In this document: positions 21,896-32,185 of the stretch, in pieces
How the letters are laid out: each line of letters opens with the position of its first letter
Position numbering within the stretch: the first letter of the stretch is position 1
Assembly (NCBI GenBank): GCA_963575745.1
Contig: CAUYUJ010013958.1
Location: forward strand, 230,906 to 294,905
Direction of reading: 5' to 3'
Length of the DNA stretch: 64,000 nucleotides
Source of the DNA: Prorocentrum cordatum
Taxonomy: Eukaryota; Sar; Dinophyceae; Prorocentrales; Prorocentraceae
The notes under the pieces: model-generated
The model's input: only the letters and a program-made list of their open reading frames with translations
Databases searched by the model: none
What the model was told of the DNA's origin: nothing
Program-made: the position numbers and the translations under genes

Positions 21896-22261
21896 CTGCA
21901 TCCCCGCCGTCGCCGGCGCTGGGGCGCTGCTGGCCGCCGCCAGCGCCGGCGCCGAGGGGGGGAGGGGTTGAACCCACCCCCCATTGGGAGGGGGGGCGTT
22001 TGAACCCCCCCCCCTGGGGTGCCTCTGGTCATCATCGCTGCGTCCCCGCCGTAGGCGCTGCTGGCGGCCGCCGGCGCCGGCGCCGAGGGGGAGGGGGTGG
22101 TTTGAACCCCCCCTTCCTTGGGAGGGGGGGGGGGGTTCGGCAGGGGGGGTGTTTGGGGGGAGGGGAGTCCCCCTGGTTTTAATCGACGGCGCCGAGTGTT
22201 GGGGGGGGGTCCACCCCCCGGTTTGAAACGCGCCGCCGAATGTGCCCAAGGCAAGTGCCCG
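21896..22261. repeat. Duplicated GCCGGCGCC-rich block with poly-G/poly-C tracts
   Basis: The block CGCTGCATCCCCGCCGTCG at about 21893-21990 recurs at about 22033-22115 (CGCTGCGTCCCCGCCGTAG). Each copy runs through GGCGCTGCTGG and GCCGGCGCCGAGGGGG into a poly-C tract with TTGAACC. Confidence 0.75.
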
Positions 22262-22620
22262 TGAAACGCGTTCTCTCTGCTTTGGGGAGCGCGAGTCTCG
22301 TGAAACTTACACCCGAGTGCGGCCTCGGGAGCGCCAGGGCGTAGTAATTAACAAGGGGTTGTAGGTTCGGGGCCGCCAGCAGTAGCGTACATGGGTTGTG
22401 GCTTCGGGGGCGCGAATCTGGCATGTCACAGGGGTTGTGAATTGTGGAGGGCGAAGCTGGCGTGATCTACAAGGGGTTTTGATTTCGGGAGCGCCTGCGC
22501 GAAGTAGCGTTCGATGGGTTGCGGCTTCGGGGGTGCAAACGTATAGAAATGTACAACGGGCCGTGCCTCGGGGGCGAGTGATGCAGAAGTGCTTGTGGCT
22601 TGTGAAGGGCGAATCTGGGG
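22262..22620. repeat. 41-bp tandem array, about eight units
   Basis: The anchor TTCGGGGGCGC and its variants start near 22281, 22323, 22365, 22403, 22444, 22485, 22527 and 22567, a spacing of 38-42 bases. The rest of the unit is roughly GAATCT, variable middle, ACAAGGGGTTGTGG. Units are 60-80 percent alike by eye. Related units are at 14039-14130 and near 20412 and 32308. Confidence 0.75.
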
Positions 22621-22652
22621 TAATTCTTGGCGCTTCGCGTATCCCCACCATC

Positions 22653-22675
22653 TCCGTAGCCCCCCTTGGCTCAAG
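22653..22675 (+). other. Second spliced-leader relic
   Basis: TCCGTAGCC, then CCCC, then TTGGCTCAAG. The first nine and last ten bases equal the dinoflagellate spliced leader. The three bases ATT in between are replaced by four C. It is not followed by GT, so it is not an SL RNA gene. It lies in + orientation at the junction between the 41-bp array and the Ala/Pro-coding GC-rich tract, which suggests that the downstream DNA began as a reverse-transcribed, trans-spliced mRNA. Confidence 0.65.
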
Positions 22676-22839
22676 TACGAAACCGTCGCCCTGCGGCTTC
22701 GTGCTTGTCTGCTGCCGAGGGGCTGGCCCGAGGCGTGCGCGCCTGCAGCAGGCTTTCTTTCTTCTCGCACGATCCCCACGGTGAGCCCTCGCGCGCTCGT
22801 GGGTCTCTGTGTCGCAAGCCCCGCTTTGATGTCGCCGTC

Positions 22840-23640
22840 GGCGCGCACGGCTTGCTGGCGGCAGCAGCGGCGGGCGGCGGCCGCACGCCGAGCTGGCACC
22901 GCCGGCGCGGCTGCCGTGGCCGCCGCGGCGCCGCCGCCTGGCCTGCCGCTGCACTTGGCTGCCGCCTGCGCCGCCGCCGCCGCGGCCCCTGCTGACAGCG
23001 CGGCCGCGCGGCCCGCCGCGGCCGCCGCCGAGGCTGCCGCCCGCTGGCAGCCTGGCTGCGCGGCCCGCCGGGCCGCCCTCTGCTGCGGCTTGTGCCGCCG
23101 GCGCCGCCGCCCCCGCGGCCGCCCGCCGCGGCGCCGCCGCCACGGCCGCGGCGGCGGCCGCCGCGGCCGCCTCTGCGGCCGCCGGGCGCCGCCGGCGCCG
23201 CTGGCGGCCCCTGCGCCAGCGGCGCCGTCGGCTCCGCGGGCGCCGCCGCCGCCTGTGGCGCCGCGGGCGCCGCCGACGCCGCTGGCGCCGCAGGCGCCGC
23301 TGGCGCCGGGCGCGGCGCTGGCGCCGCCGCCGCCGGCGAGGCCGCTGGCTCCGCGGGCGCCGCCGGCGCCGCGGGCGCCGCTGGGGCCTGCTCCGCGGGC
23401 TCGGCGGCCGGTGCCGCCGCCGCCGCCGCCCCTGCGGCCGCTGCGCCGCGGCGCCGCCGCGGCCGCCGCCGCGGCCGTGGCGGAGGCAGCCGCCGCTGCG
23501 GCCGCGGGCCACGCGGCCGGCGCCGCGGCCGCCGTGGCCCGCGCCGCCGCGCTTGGGCCCGCCGCGGCTGGCGCCGCCGCGGCCACGCCGCTGCAGCACC
23601 AACGGGCTCCCAGCGGGCAGACGCACCAGCAGGGCAGCAG
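22840..23640. repeat. Extremely GC-rich GCC/GGC low-complexity tract
   Basis: About 800 bases made almost only of G and C (GCCGCCGCGG, GGCGCCGC and similar), so all six frames stay open and encode Ala/Pro/Arg/Gly runs. It ends in a CAGCAG-rich stretch (23620-23680). A + frame 22589-24883 crosses it and continues into ordinary-composition sequence (QNFEAAPAVVTRATDDYLED). That leaves open an alanine-rich protein, but nothing proves it. Confidence 0.7.
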
Positions 23641-24780
23641 CGGCAGCAACAGCAGCCGAAGCAGCTGCAGCAGCACCAGCCTCCGGGGACCTGGAACTCA
23701 GAATTTCGAGGCGGCTCCAGCCGTGGTGACCAGGGCGACTGACGACTATCTGGAGGATTCTCTCACTGGAAGTGCAGCCTTCAGCTGCCCCCTGGGCCGT
23801 TACCGTGCAGCGCAGCCAGCTTCTCAGGCAGATCCAGTCCCCAGCATGCCGATCAATCCCACTTCGGATTCGCCGATTAATCCCGTGTTTCCTGGCGACA
23901 GTACGAGTAGAGGGGTCCCAAGCAGATGCCTGGCAGTGCAGAGTGGAAGGGCGACCTTCAGTCGCAACCCTGGTAATCCTGGCAGTCGAGACGGCGCGCT
24001 CCCCCCATACGTGTTTGGCGCTCAGCCCGGGGCGATGGAGACTGCGGCGGCGCGGCGGCGCCGACAGGGGCGCGCTGCGAATCAGGGCCGCCTGGACGCT
24101 GCTGCCGCGGCCGGCGGCCGCCCCCCTGGGCTCGCCAGCGCGGCCAACGCGGTTGGCGCTGCCAACGCGTCGGAGGCGCCCTCTCCCTTGGGCGCGCCCG
24201 CCGCCGTGTGCGCCGCCAAAGCCGCTGGCGCCGCTGGCGATGGCTGCCCCGCCGCGGCCACCGCCGCCAACGCCTTCTGGGGGGCCGACGTGGCTGCGGC
24301 GGCCCACGCGCGCGCACCAACCAGGGCCGCGGACGCAGCCGACGCCCTCGGGCGAGTTGGCGCCGCCCGTGCACGGCGGCCCGCGCCCCGCGCCGCCTTC
24401 GCCGCCGACGCTGCTGACGCCCCAAGCGCCCGCGCAGTCGGCGCCAGTGCGACGCCCGACGCAGCCGCCGCCGCCGCGTGTGCCTGCGCCGCTGCCGCCG
24501 CAAAGGCTGCGCAGGCCTCCCTCTGGACGGCCGTCGCGGCCCTGGCCCAGGCTGCTGGGCGCGCGGCGGACGCCGTCGCGAGCGCGCTCCCTGGGCGCAG
24601 AACCGACCCGCTTGAAGACAATCGTAAATCTGAGGTTGACGATTGCTGCAAATCTGGAGGCGGCGTTTCGCCTGAAGACAGTCGCCAACCAGCGGCCGTT
24701 AGCTGCGTCAGTCGCCAGGGAGAGTTGCAGGCAGCACGCGGTGGTCAGCCGCAGCGGGTCGGTTCTTCCTTCTGTCAGAG
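23641..24780 (+). other. Possible coding DNA, unidentified
   Basis: Moderately GC-rich sequence in which the + frame 22589-24883 remains open (FSCPLGRYRAAQPASQ, then an Ala-rich stretch 24100-24600). No domain is recognised. The frame could be the upstream part of the repeat protein at 24999-29454, since FSCP and FSC motifs recur there. Confidence 0.3.
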
Positions 24781-24998
24781 ACAGGCAGACAGGCGTTCCT
24801 ACAGCTCCTCATTCCTATCAGCGCCCCAGGCACAGAGTCTTGGTGGAGGCCGAATATGCCCCCGACAGCGCGCCCATTCCTAGTAGCAGTGTCACGGTGA
24901 CAGGCGGTGGTTCCGCGGAGGGCGCGCCGGCGGTCGGAGACCGGCCCCCCCCCGAGATCAGGTCCACGACGCCTTCCCGAGCGGTGGATGGAGGGTAT

Positions 24999-27625
24999 CT
25001 CGAGCCTCCTCGCAGCATAGAGAGTCAGGAGTTCACACTGGAACGTGCGGCCTTCAGCTGCAGTAGTCCCCTGGGAGTGCTACGGACCGAACAGGTGGTC
25101 GTCAGCCACAGCGCGCTGGTGCCTTCAGGAAATGACCAAGCAGGAGTTCCTACAGCCCCTCACTCCTATCAGCGCCCCGGGGCGGTCTCGCTGTTGAGGC
25201 GGAAGATGCGGCCGAAATTGCGCCCCCCCTGGCAACAGTATCGCGGCGACAGGTGGGGATGCCGCAGAGGGCGCGCCTGCGCTCGGAGACCGGCCTCCTC
25301 CCGAAGGGAGGTCCACGACGCCTCCCCGAGCGGATGATGGAGGATATCTCGAGCCTCCTCGCAGCATGAACAGTCAGGAGTTCACACTGGAACGCGCGGC
25401 CTTCAGCTGCAGTAGTCCCCTGGGAGAGCTACAGACCGAACAGGTTGTCGTCGACCACAGCGCGCCGGCGCCTTCCCGCCCAGGAGACAACCAAGCAGGC
25501 GCTCCTACAACCCCTCACTCCTATCAGCGCCCCGGGGGCGGTCTCGTTGTTGAGGCGGAAGATGCGGCCGAAAGTGCGCCCCCCTCTGGCAGCAGAATCG
25601 TGGCGACAGTCGGGAATGCCGCAGAGGGCGCGCCCGCGCTCGGAGACCGGCCTGCTCCCGAAAGGAGGTCCACGACGCCTCCCCGAGCGGATGATGGAGG
25701 ATATCTCGAGCCTCCTCGCAGCACAGAGAGTCAGGAGTTCACACTGGAACGTGCGGCCTTCAGCTGCAGTAGTCCCCTGGGAGAGCTACAAACCGAACAG
25801 GTGGTCGTCAGCCACTGCGCGCCGGTGCCTTCCCGTCCAGGAGACAACCAAGCAGGCGTTCCCACAGCCCCTCACTCCTATCAGCGTCCCGGGGGCGGTC
25901 TCGTTGTTGAGGCGGAATGCGGCCGAAATTGCGTCCCCCCCTGGCAACAGTATCGCGGCGACAAGTGGGATTGCTGCTGAGGGAGCGCCCGCGGTCGGAG
26001 ACCAGCCTCCTCCCGAGGCGCCGCATCGCCGATGCATCGCCGATGCGTCTCGATGTGCTGCCCGATCTTCTTCGCGTCGACGTCGCCGATGCATCGCCGA
26101 CGTCGACGATGCATCGCCTGTGCGCCGCCGATGCATTGCTGATGCATCGCCGAAGAGGTCCACGACGCCTCCCCGAGCGGACGGTGGAGGATATCTCGAG
26201 CCTCCTCGCAACATCGAAGATCAGGAGTTCACACTGGAACGCGCGGCCTTCAGCTGCAGTAGTCCCCTGGGAGTGCTACGGCCCGAACAGGTGGTCGTCA
26301 GCCACAGCGCGCCGGTGCCTTCCCCTCCAGGAGACAACCAAGCAGGCGTTCCTACAACCCCTCACTCCTATCAGCGTCCCGGGGGAGGTCTCGTTGTTGA
26401 GGCGGAAGATGCGGCCGAAATAGCGTGCCCCCCTTGGCAACAGTATCGCGGCGACTGTCGGGAATGCCGCAGAGGGCGCGCCTGCGCTCGGAGACCGGCC
26501 TGCCCCCGAGAGGAGGTCCACGACGCCTCCCCGAGCGGATGATGGAGGATATCTCGAGCCTCCTCGCAGCATAGAGAGTCAGGAGTTCACACTGGAACGT
26601 GCGGCCTTCAGCTGCAATAGTCCTCTGGGGGAGCCACGAACCGAACGGGCGGTCGTCAGCCACAGCGCGCCGGTGCCTTCCCGTCCAGGAGACAACCAAG
26701 CAGGCGCTCCTACAGCCCCTCAATCCTATCAGCGTCCCGGGGGCGGTCTCGTTGTTGAGGCGGAAGATGTGGCCGAAATCGCGTCCCCCCCTGGCAACAG
26801 TATCGTGGCGACAGTCGGGAATGCCGCAGAGGGCGCGCGTGCGCTCGGAGACCGGCCTGCTCCCGAATGGAGGTCCACGACGCCTCCCCCGAGCGGATGA
26901 CGGAGGATATCTCGAGCTTCCTCGCAGCATCGAGAGTCAGGAGTTCACACTGGCACGTGCGGCCTTCAGCTGCAGTATTCCCCCGGGAAAGCTACAGACC
27001 GAACAGGCGGTCGTCAGCCACGGCGCGCCGGTGCCTTCCCCTCCAGGAGACAACCAAGCAGGCGTTCCTACAACCCCTCACTCCTATCAGCGCCCCAGGG
27101 GCGGTTTCTTTGTTGAGGCGGAAGATGCGGCCGAAATTGCGTGCCCCCCTGGCAACAGTATCGTGGCGACAGTCGGGAATGCCGCAGATGGCGCGCCTGC
27201 GCTCGGAGACCAGCGTCCTCCCGAGAGGAGGTCCACGACGCTTCCCCGAGCGGATGGTGGAGGATATCTCGAGCCTCCTCGCAGCATAGAGAGTCAGGAG
27301 TTCACACTGGAACGTGCGGCCTTCAGCTGCAGTAGTCCCCTGGGAGTGCTACGGACCGAACAGGCGGTCGTCAGCCACAGCGCGCCGGTGCCTTCCCCTC
27401 CAGGAGACAACCACGCAGGCGCTCCTACAACCCCTCACTCCTATCAGCGTCCCGGGGGCGGTCTCGTTGTTGAGGCGGAAGATGCGGCCGAAATTGCGCC
27501 CCCTCACTCTTACCAGCGCCCTGGGAGCAGAGTCTTGGCGGACGCCGAATATGCGCCCGAAATGGCGCACTCTCCTGGCAACAGCATCGCGACGGCAGTT
27601 CGGAATGCTGCGGACGGCACTGCGG
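24999..27625 (+). repeat. Tandem array of seven ~357-bp units
   Basis: Units are anchored on CTCGAGCCTCCTCGCAGCA (one has a C to T change) at 24999, 25348, 25705, 26195, 26553, 26911 and 27268. Spacings are 349-358 except one of 490 that contains a 137-bp insertion. Each unit can encode SQEFTLERAAFSCSS, then PHSYQRPGGG and GNAAEGAPALGDRPAP. Small indels put several units in different frames. Only the last three are in frame with the long ORF. Diverged half-units flank the array near 24815 and 27509. Confidence 0.95.
26017..26153. mobile_element. 137-bp insertion with 4-bp target duplication
   Basis: Compared with its sister units, one array unit carries extra DNA between CCGA at 26013-26016 and CCGA at 26150-26153. 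The insert is built of GATGCATCGCC and GTCGACG motifs and its two ends are roughly inverted copies. Its size and motifs resemble the 141-bp element at 10576-10716, so it may be the same family. Confidence 0.7.
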
Positions 27626-29454
27626 AATTCGGATACATTCCGTGCGCAACAGACAGCCAGAAGGTCGTAAATCCAAACGTGGCCGTCAGTTGTTACAGTT
27701 CTCGCGTCGCGCGGGCGCGCGAAAGTGTGACTGATAGCGGCCCTGGGCGCTCACGTTTGGAGGTTTCGCTTGACTCCTGGAGGTGCGCGCGGGCCACAGA
27801 CGGGCGCGCGTTTGCGATCGGCGCAGACCCTCCAGCCAACGCCTCCGAGGCCATCCCCGTGGCCGACGGCCGATACGGAGCCCAATACTTGCAAAGCCTG
27901 GGGCTGTCGATACATCTGGTTGGCGGCGAGACCCAACAACGCCCCGCTGCGACTCCGCCCGCCGCCTTCCCTGGCACTTTCGAAGCCCCCCCGCTGGGGA
28001 ACCGCGAACATGCCTTGCAGAGGCAGGACATCGAGGCCATCCACCAGCTTGTCGAGAGAAGTCCCTTCGCGCCCATTCGTCCTCGTTCCCCTGTCAGCGA
28101 ATCCGCCCGAATGGGCAGCGAACCGCAGCCACTCCCTCTCGAAGGCCGGGCCACGCTGAGGAAGGCGACTCCCGTCCTGGCGAAAGAAACGGTGTCTGAC
28201 AACGTGCCTGGGCCAGGTACGACCCGCAGCTTTCCCACACATGGCGAAAGTCACGCTGCGACAGATGGGGGCGCGCTCGTGGACGAGGGCGGGCGCGGGT
28301 CTGCAGGCGAGCGCCAACGGGAGGGGCCTGCCCCCGCTTACCACAGTGCAGCGTTCCTCTCCACCCCAGCTGCTGGAGGCGACTCGGCCTTTACCTGGCG
28401 GCCAACCGCGCGGCCCGCGCCAACCCGCGAGTCCCCGCCAGGCTTCCGTGCCCCAGTAGCCGCCGCGCCTCGCGAAGCCATAGGCGATTCCGGCGGCGGG
28501 CCCAACCAGTCGGAACAGTCGCAGCGCAGCGAACGTGAGCAGCATGCGGAGCAGGAGCCGGAAGAGCCCGATGAGCAGGAGCTGCCGGCCGCCCACGGGG
28601 AGGGCGCGGAAGTGGCGCCAGCACAGGAAAGGGAGCATGGGCCAGTACAGGAACAGGCAACCACCCACCGCCACACTCCCCTGGCTGACACTACTTGCCC
28701 TGGCCCCTCCCTCCCTGGCAATGGCGCGAGCTCGAGCGCCGAGGAACGACGGCAGCGCGGCCGGAACGTTCCCCCAGCGCGTCTTCGTGGCAGCAGGTGG
28801 ACGCCCTGCCTAGCCTCTGCGACTGGCGGCCTTCCAGTCTCCCCGCCGCCCCTGGGCCGAAACCTGGTCCGTAGCGACGCCGACCGCGCTGGCGGGTCTG
28901 GTAGACGGCAGACGGCAGGCGGCGGACGCAGCAGCAGCAGCCGCAGAAGCAGCAACAGGCGCCGCGCCGAGGACCAGCCGCTGACCACCCCGCCCCTGAT
29001 AGCGGGCCCCGCCGCGCGTCACTGTCCAGAACCTTTAGACCCAGACACGGGACAGCAGCTATATAAAGCTAAGATCGGCGGCATCCAGTGGGACCCCCCC
29101 GGGGAGACACCTAGCGAGACGATAAAGCGGCTTCAGGTCACCCTGGGGGCGAGGTTCACAGGCGCCTGGCACGCGTTCGCCCAGCAGCACGCCACGCCTG
29201 GCAGCAAAGGCGCGCTCGACCCGCGGCGGCGCGACCAGCAAACGTGCGTCAATTTCCTGTCCTCCTTCCGCAGCCATAACTGCGACGTGCGGGCCATGGG
29301 CGACGCGCTGGACCTCGGCGTTGACTGGGCGCAGTTGCGGCTTCGGCACCTGGGTGGAAGTGACGGCGCGGGCTGGGGGCGCCAGGCGGCGAAGGGCCAC
29401 GCTGATCGCCGCGCACCCAGGAAGGACCAGAAACAGTGGAAGGTCGTCACCTAA
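26599..29454 (+). CDS. Hypothetical 951-residue repeat-containing protein
   Basis: An open frame of 951 codons. The first ~330 residues consist of array units (LARAAFSCSIPPG, LERAAFSCSSPLG). The rest is non-repetitive: a Pro/Ala-rich part, an acidic Gln/Glu-rich part (EQHAEQEPEEPDEQELPAAH, about residues 650-670), an Arg/Ser-rich part (SSSSRRSSNRRRAEDQP), and a C-terminal segment of normal composition (YKAKIGGIQWDPP, TIKRLQVTLGARFTGAWHAF, VDWAQLRLRHLGG). No known domain is recognised. The non-repetitive C-terminus makes a real gene plausible. The start is uncertain, since upstream array units are frameshifted, so the gene could be broken or spliced. High GC makes long chance frames common. 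Confidence 0.4.
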   Translation: MRPSAAIVLWGSHEPNGRSSATARRCLPVQETTKQALLQPLNPISVPGAVSLLRRKMWPKSRPPLATVSWRQSGMPQRARVRSETGLLPNGGPRRLPRADDGGYLELPRSIESQEFTLARAAFSCSIPPGKLQTEQAVVSHGAPVPSPPGDNQAGVPTTPHSYQRPRGGFFVEAEDAAEIACPPGNSIVATVGNAADGAPALGDQRPPERRSTTLPRADGGGYLEPPRSIESQEFTLERAAFSCSSPLGVLRTEQAVVSHSAPVPSPPGDNHAGAPTTPHSYQRPGGGLVVEAEDAAEIAPPHSYQRPGSRVLADAEYAPEMAHSPGNSIATAVRNAADGTAEFGYIPCATDSQKVVNPNVAVSCYSSRVARARESVTDSGPGRSRLEVSLDSWRCARATDGRAFAIGADPPANASEAIPVADGRYGAQYLQSLGLSIHLVGGETQQRPAATPPAAFPGTFEAPPLGNREHALQRQDIEAIHQLVERSPFAPIRPRSPVSESARMGSEPQPLPLEGRATLRKATPVLAKETVSDNVPGPGTTRSFPTHGESHAATDGGALVDEGGRGSAGERQREGPAPAYHSAAFLSTPAAGGDSAFTWRPTARPAPTRESPPGFRAPVAAAPREAIGDSGGGPNQSEQSQRSEREQHAEQEPEEPDEQELPAAHGEGAEVAPAQEREHGPVQEQATTHRHTPLADTTCPGPSLPGNGASSSAEERRQRGRNVPPARLRGSRWTPCLASATGGLPVSPPPLGRNLVRSDADRAGGSGRRQTAGGGRSSSSRRSSNRRRAEDQPLTTPPLIAGPAARHCPEPLDPDTGQQLYKAKIGGIQWDPPGETPSETIKRLQVTLGARFTGAWHAFAQQHATPGSKGALDPRRRDQQTCVNFLSSFRSHNCDVRAMGDALDLGVDWAQLRLRHLGGSDGAGWGRQAAKGHADRRAPRKDQKQWKVVT

Positions 29455-30190
29455 AGCCGCGGGCGCGCCCGCCCTTGTTTCACCCTAATTCACTATGGTT
29501 TCTCCTGGGTGTGGCCGTGACCCGGCCTTCCAGCGGGCAGCCTTATGCAGCTTAGGTTCTGCACGGTCGCGACAGGGTCGGGTGTGGTCTATCCTACTTG
29601 GCTCCTGGCGTTGCCAACAGGTCCACAGGTGTCACAGGTGGCGCACTTCGGATGACTGTTGGTCGTGCGTCGCATCCGCTGGCGCCGCCTTCATTGTCCC
29701 GGTGTCACTCGCCATTGGCTGCGCACGAGCACCCTGGGTACATATTTGGCATTGGGTGTGGTCCATCCTGCTCGGTTGCATTGCTATGTTTTCACAGGTC
29801 TTGCTATGCTATGCATGGACCACGGTGCACATGATTGCTCCTGGGGCGCAGGTTTACCTACCTTTGAGCGGTCATTACTTGATCTGTCGGTGCGCGACGC
29901 TTCGGCTGGCGCCTCTTCAGATTTCGTGCCATTTTGGCAGCGCGTGTCAGGTTTGGCTAATTTGGTGCTCCCTGGGTTTCCCTGGGTCTCCTTGCAGCTC
30001 TGCCCTGGGTTCAGCTCTCCCTGGGATCAGCCTCACCCTCGCCGCAGTTGCTGCTTGCTGCATCCGGCGCCGCCGCGGCCGCCTTGTCGCGCGCGTTAGC
30101 CGTCGGTAATTTAAGCCGGTCGCGGCCCGACCTTCTTCGCTCGCCGCCGGCGCGTTCGCCTGCGGCCGTTAAAAAAAAAATCACCACCAG
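29455..30190. other. No gene seen
   Basis: Short frames only. A run of ten A lies at 30172-30181, immediately before the first repeat copy at 30191. Confidence 0.5.
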
Positions 30191-30905
30191 CCCATCCAGA
30201 AACGATTACCAGGTGAGTTGGTTAGTCAGGGACGCCTGGAAGCACGCGGTCGCGCAGCTGTTTTGGAAGCGTCAAAACAGGGTTGGCAGCACCCTGGGCC
30301 AGGAAACAAGGATCACGAATAGTTCGGCGCAGTGAAGTTTGAGACAGAAGTCAGTGCAGGATGCGCCATGGTGTTCTCTGTGGTATGTGACTCTGGCGCA
30401 GGTTGCTGTATGCACGATCCGACATCCGTGTTGCGCGCAGATTAGGGCACGAGGTTTCGCAACCGCCTTGGGAGCGTGTTGGAAGGGGCGCAGAAGCTGC
30501 ACATAGACACCGTCGTGCGCACAGGCATTCTTGTTTTCAGAACTGGGGGGCCGTACCTCGGGCCAGAAAAACAAGGATCACACATAGTTTCCCCCACTGA
30601 AATTTGAGATGGAAATTCGTGCGACATACGCCTTGAGGTTCCTTGTCGTAAACGCCCATCCAGAAACGATTACCAGGTGAGTTGGTCAATCAGGGACGCC
30701 TGGAAGCACGCGGTCGCACAGCTGTTTGGGAAGCGTCAAAACAGGGTGGGCCGTACCCTGGGCCAGAAAATAAGGACCTTCGCGCAGTGAAGTTTAAGAC
30801 AGAAATCAGTGCAAGATGCGCCATGGTGCTCTCTTTGGTAAGCGTCTCTGGCGCAGGTTCCTGTATCTACGATCCGACGCCAGCGGCGCGCAGATTAGAG
30901 TCGCA
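30191..30905. repeat. Two ~250-bp direct repeats
   Basis: Copy 1 at 30191-30450 and copy 2 at 30655-30904 both start CCCATCCAGAAACGATTACC and end with a GCGCGCAGATTAG motif. A partial third copy (GGCCGTACCTCGGGCCAGAA) is at about 30550-30640. Copies differ at roughly one base in ten. No coding potential is recognised. Confidence 0.85.
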
Positions 30906-30974
30906 TCTCGATGGCCACCCTTGATCTTAACCCTTGCACTGATTTGTATCTTAAACTCGCGTGCGTCGAAATTG

Positions 30975-31550
30975 CTCAGGTGCTGATGCTGCTGCCGGTG
31001 CTGCTGATGATGCTGTTGCTGGCGCTGCTGTTGTTGTTGCTGGTGTTGATGTTGCTGTTGCTGGTGCTTGTGCTGCTGCTGGTGCTGCTGCTTGTGGTGC
31101 TCCTGCTGCTGGTGGTGCTGCTGCTGGGGCCATCTTGGGGGTAGGAGGAGAAAGAGGAGGAGGAGGAGGAGGAGGAGGAGGAGGAGGAGGAGGAGGAGGA
31201 AAAAAGGAAAAGGCGACCGGGGAAGAGGAGGAAGAGCAGGAAAGCGGCACGGGGAGGAAGAGGAGGAGGGAGGAGGCAGGAAGGGAGGACGGAATGCGCG
31301 GATGTCCCACGGCGGCTTGATTGGCAACACCAGTGAGTTGGGAGAGCTCTTGTAGCGAAGGGTGCCGGGCTGTAGCTGCTGGTATCGTTGGCGTTGTCGT
31401 TGTAGTTTGTGTTTATGGTACCGCTGCTGTTGGTGTTGATGCTGGTGCTACTGATAGTGCTGCTGGTGCTGGCGATGCCTGGGACCATCTTGGGGGTAAG
31501 AGGAGGAGGAAGAGGATGAGGAAGAGGAGGAGGAGGAGGGGACGATGACA
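30975..31550. repeat. CTG-rich and GGA-rich tracts, arranged twice
   Basis: A GCTGCTG/GTTGTTG tract (30975-31128), then CCATCTTGGGGGTA, then a GGA tract (31145-31200). The same order appears again at 31375-31550, with CCATCTTGGGGGTAAG near 31489. Confidence 0.85.
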
Positions 31551-31605
31551 AGGAGGACGAGAAGTCGGGCTTAGGGGATATATTGTGGTGAGGGTTTCTT
31601 CGAAG

Positions 31606-32185
31606 CGTCGTAATGCCATTTTGGCGCCATCTTGGAGCCCTCTTGGGGTCCTCTTGGGGCCTTCGTGGGCCCTCTTGGGGAGTCTTGGAGCCCTCTTAGG
31701 GCTCTTTGGGGAGGCTTGGGAGGCCTCTTGGGGTCGTCTTGGGCCCCATGGCTAAAAAAGAGGGGGGGGTCCAATTCCCGTCGCCCCCTCGGAGGCTCAC
31801 AAATGTTGTCTTGGAGCCGTCTTGGGCCGTTCTCGGAGCGTTCTTGGCCGCTCTTGGGGCCGTCTTGGGGCCCTCTTAGGCCCCTCTTGGGGCTCTATTG
31901 GGGCAACTTGGGGCCGTGTTGAGGATGCCAAAGCCCATCGGAAGCGAAAAGGCGAGAATGCCTGAAACATTGATTTTCCCTTGGCTTTTGAAGGATTTTG
32001 GCATCTTGGAGGGTGCCGTTGAAGGCTCGAAAGGCACTTGGATCCGTCTTGGGGCAGCCTTGTTACCTCTTGGATGTGTGTCCGAGGCTATCTTGAGCCA
32101 TCTTGAGCTATCTTGGGCCATCTTGGAGGCCATCTTGCGCTCTCTGAGGCCCTCTTGGAGCCATCTTGGGCCAAAAAGGACCCTC
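31606..32185. repeat. TCTTGG-rich array with conserved core, copy 2
   Basis: Units around TCTTGGGGCCC with ~10-11 base spacing fill 31625-31745 and 31810-31920, and again 32085-32185. The core at 31930-31995 begins GCGAAAAGGCGAGAATGCC, like copies 1 and 3, but its AT-rich middle reads as the reverse complement of theirs. Confidence 0.7.

Noticed and set aside
20391-21977. 528-codon His/Thr/Pro frame on the minus strand
   Set aside because: Pure translation of the GTG microsatellite.
22307-24688. 793-codon minus-strand frame (and overlapping frames) through the GCC/GGC tract
   Set aside because: The composition (Arg/Ala/Gly runs) follows from base content; all six frames are open there, and no motif favours this strand.
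31606-31640. GCCATTTTGGC match to the spliced-leader core
   Set aside because: Only 11 contiguous bases match and the flanks (AAT before, GCC after) disagree; it belongs to the GCC-TCTTGG array units.
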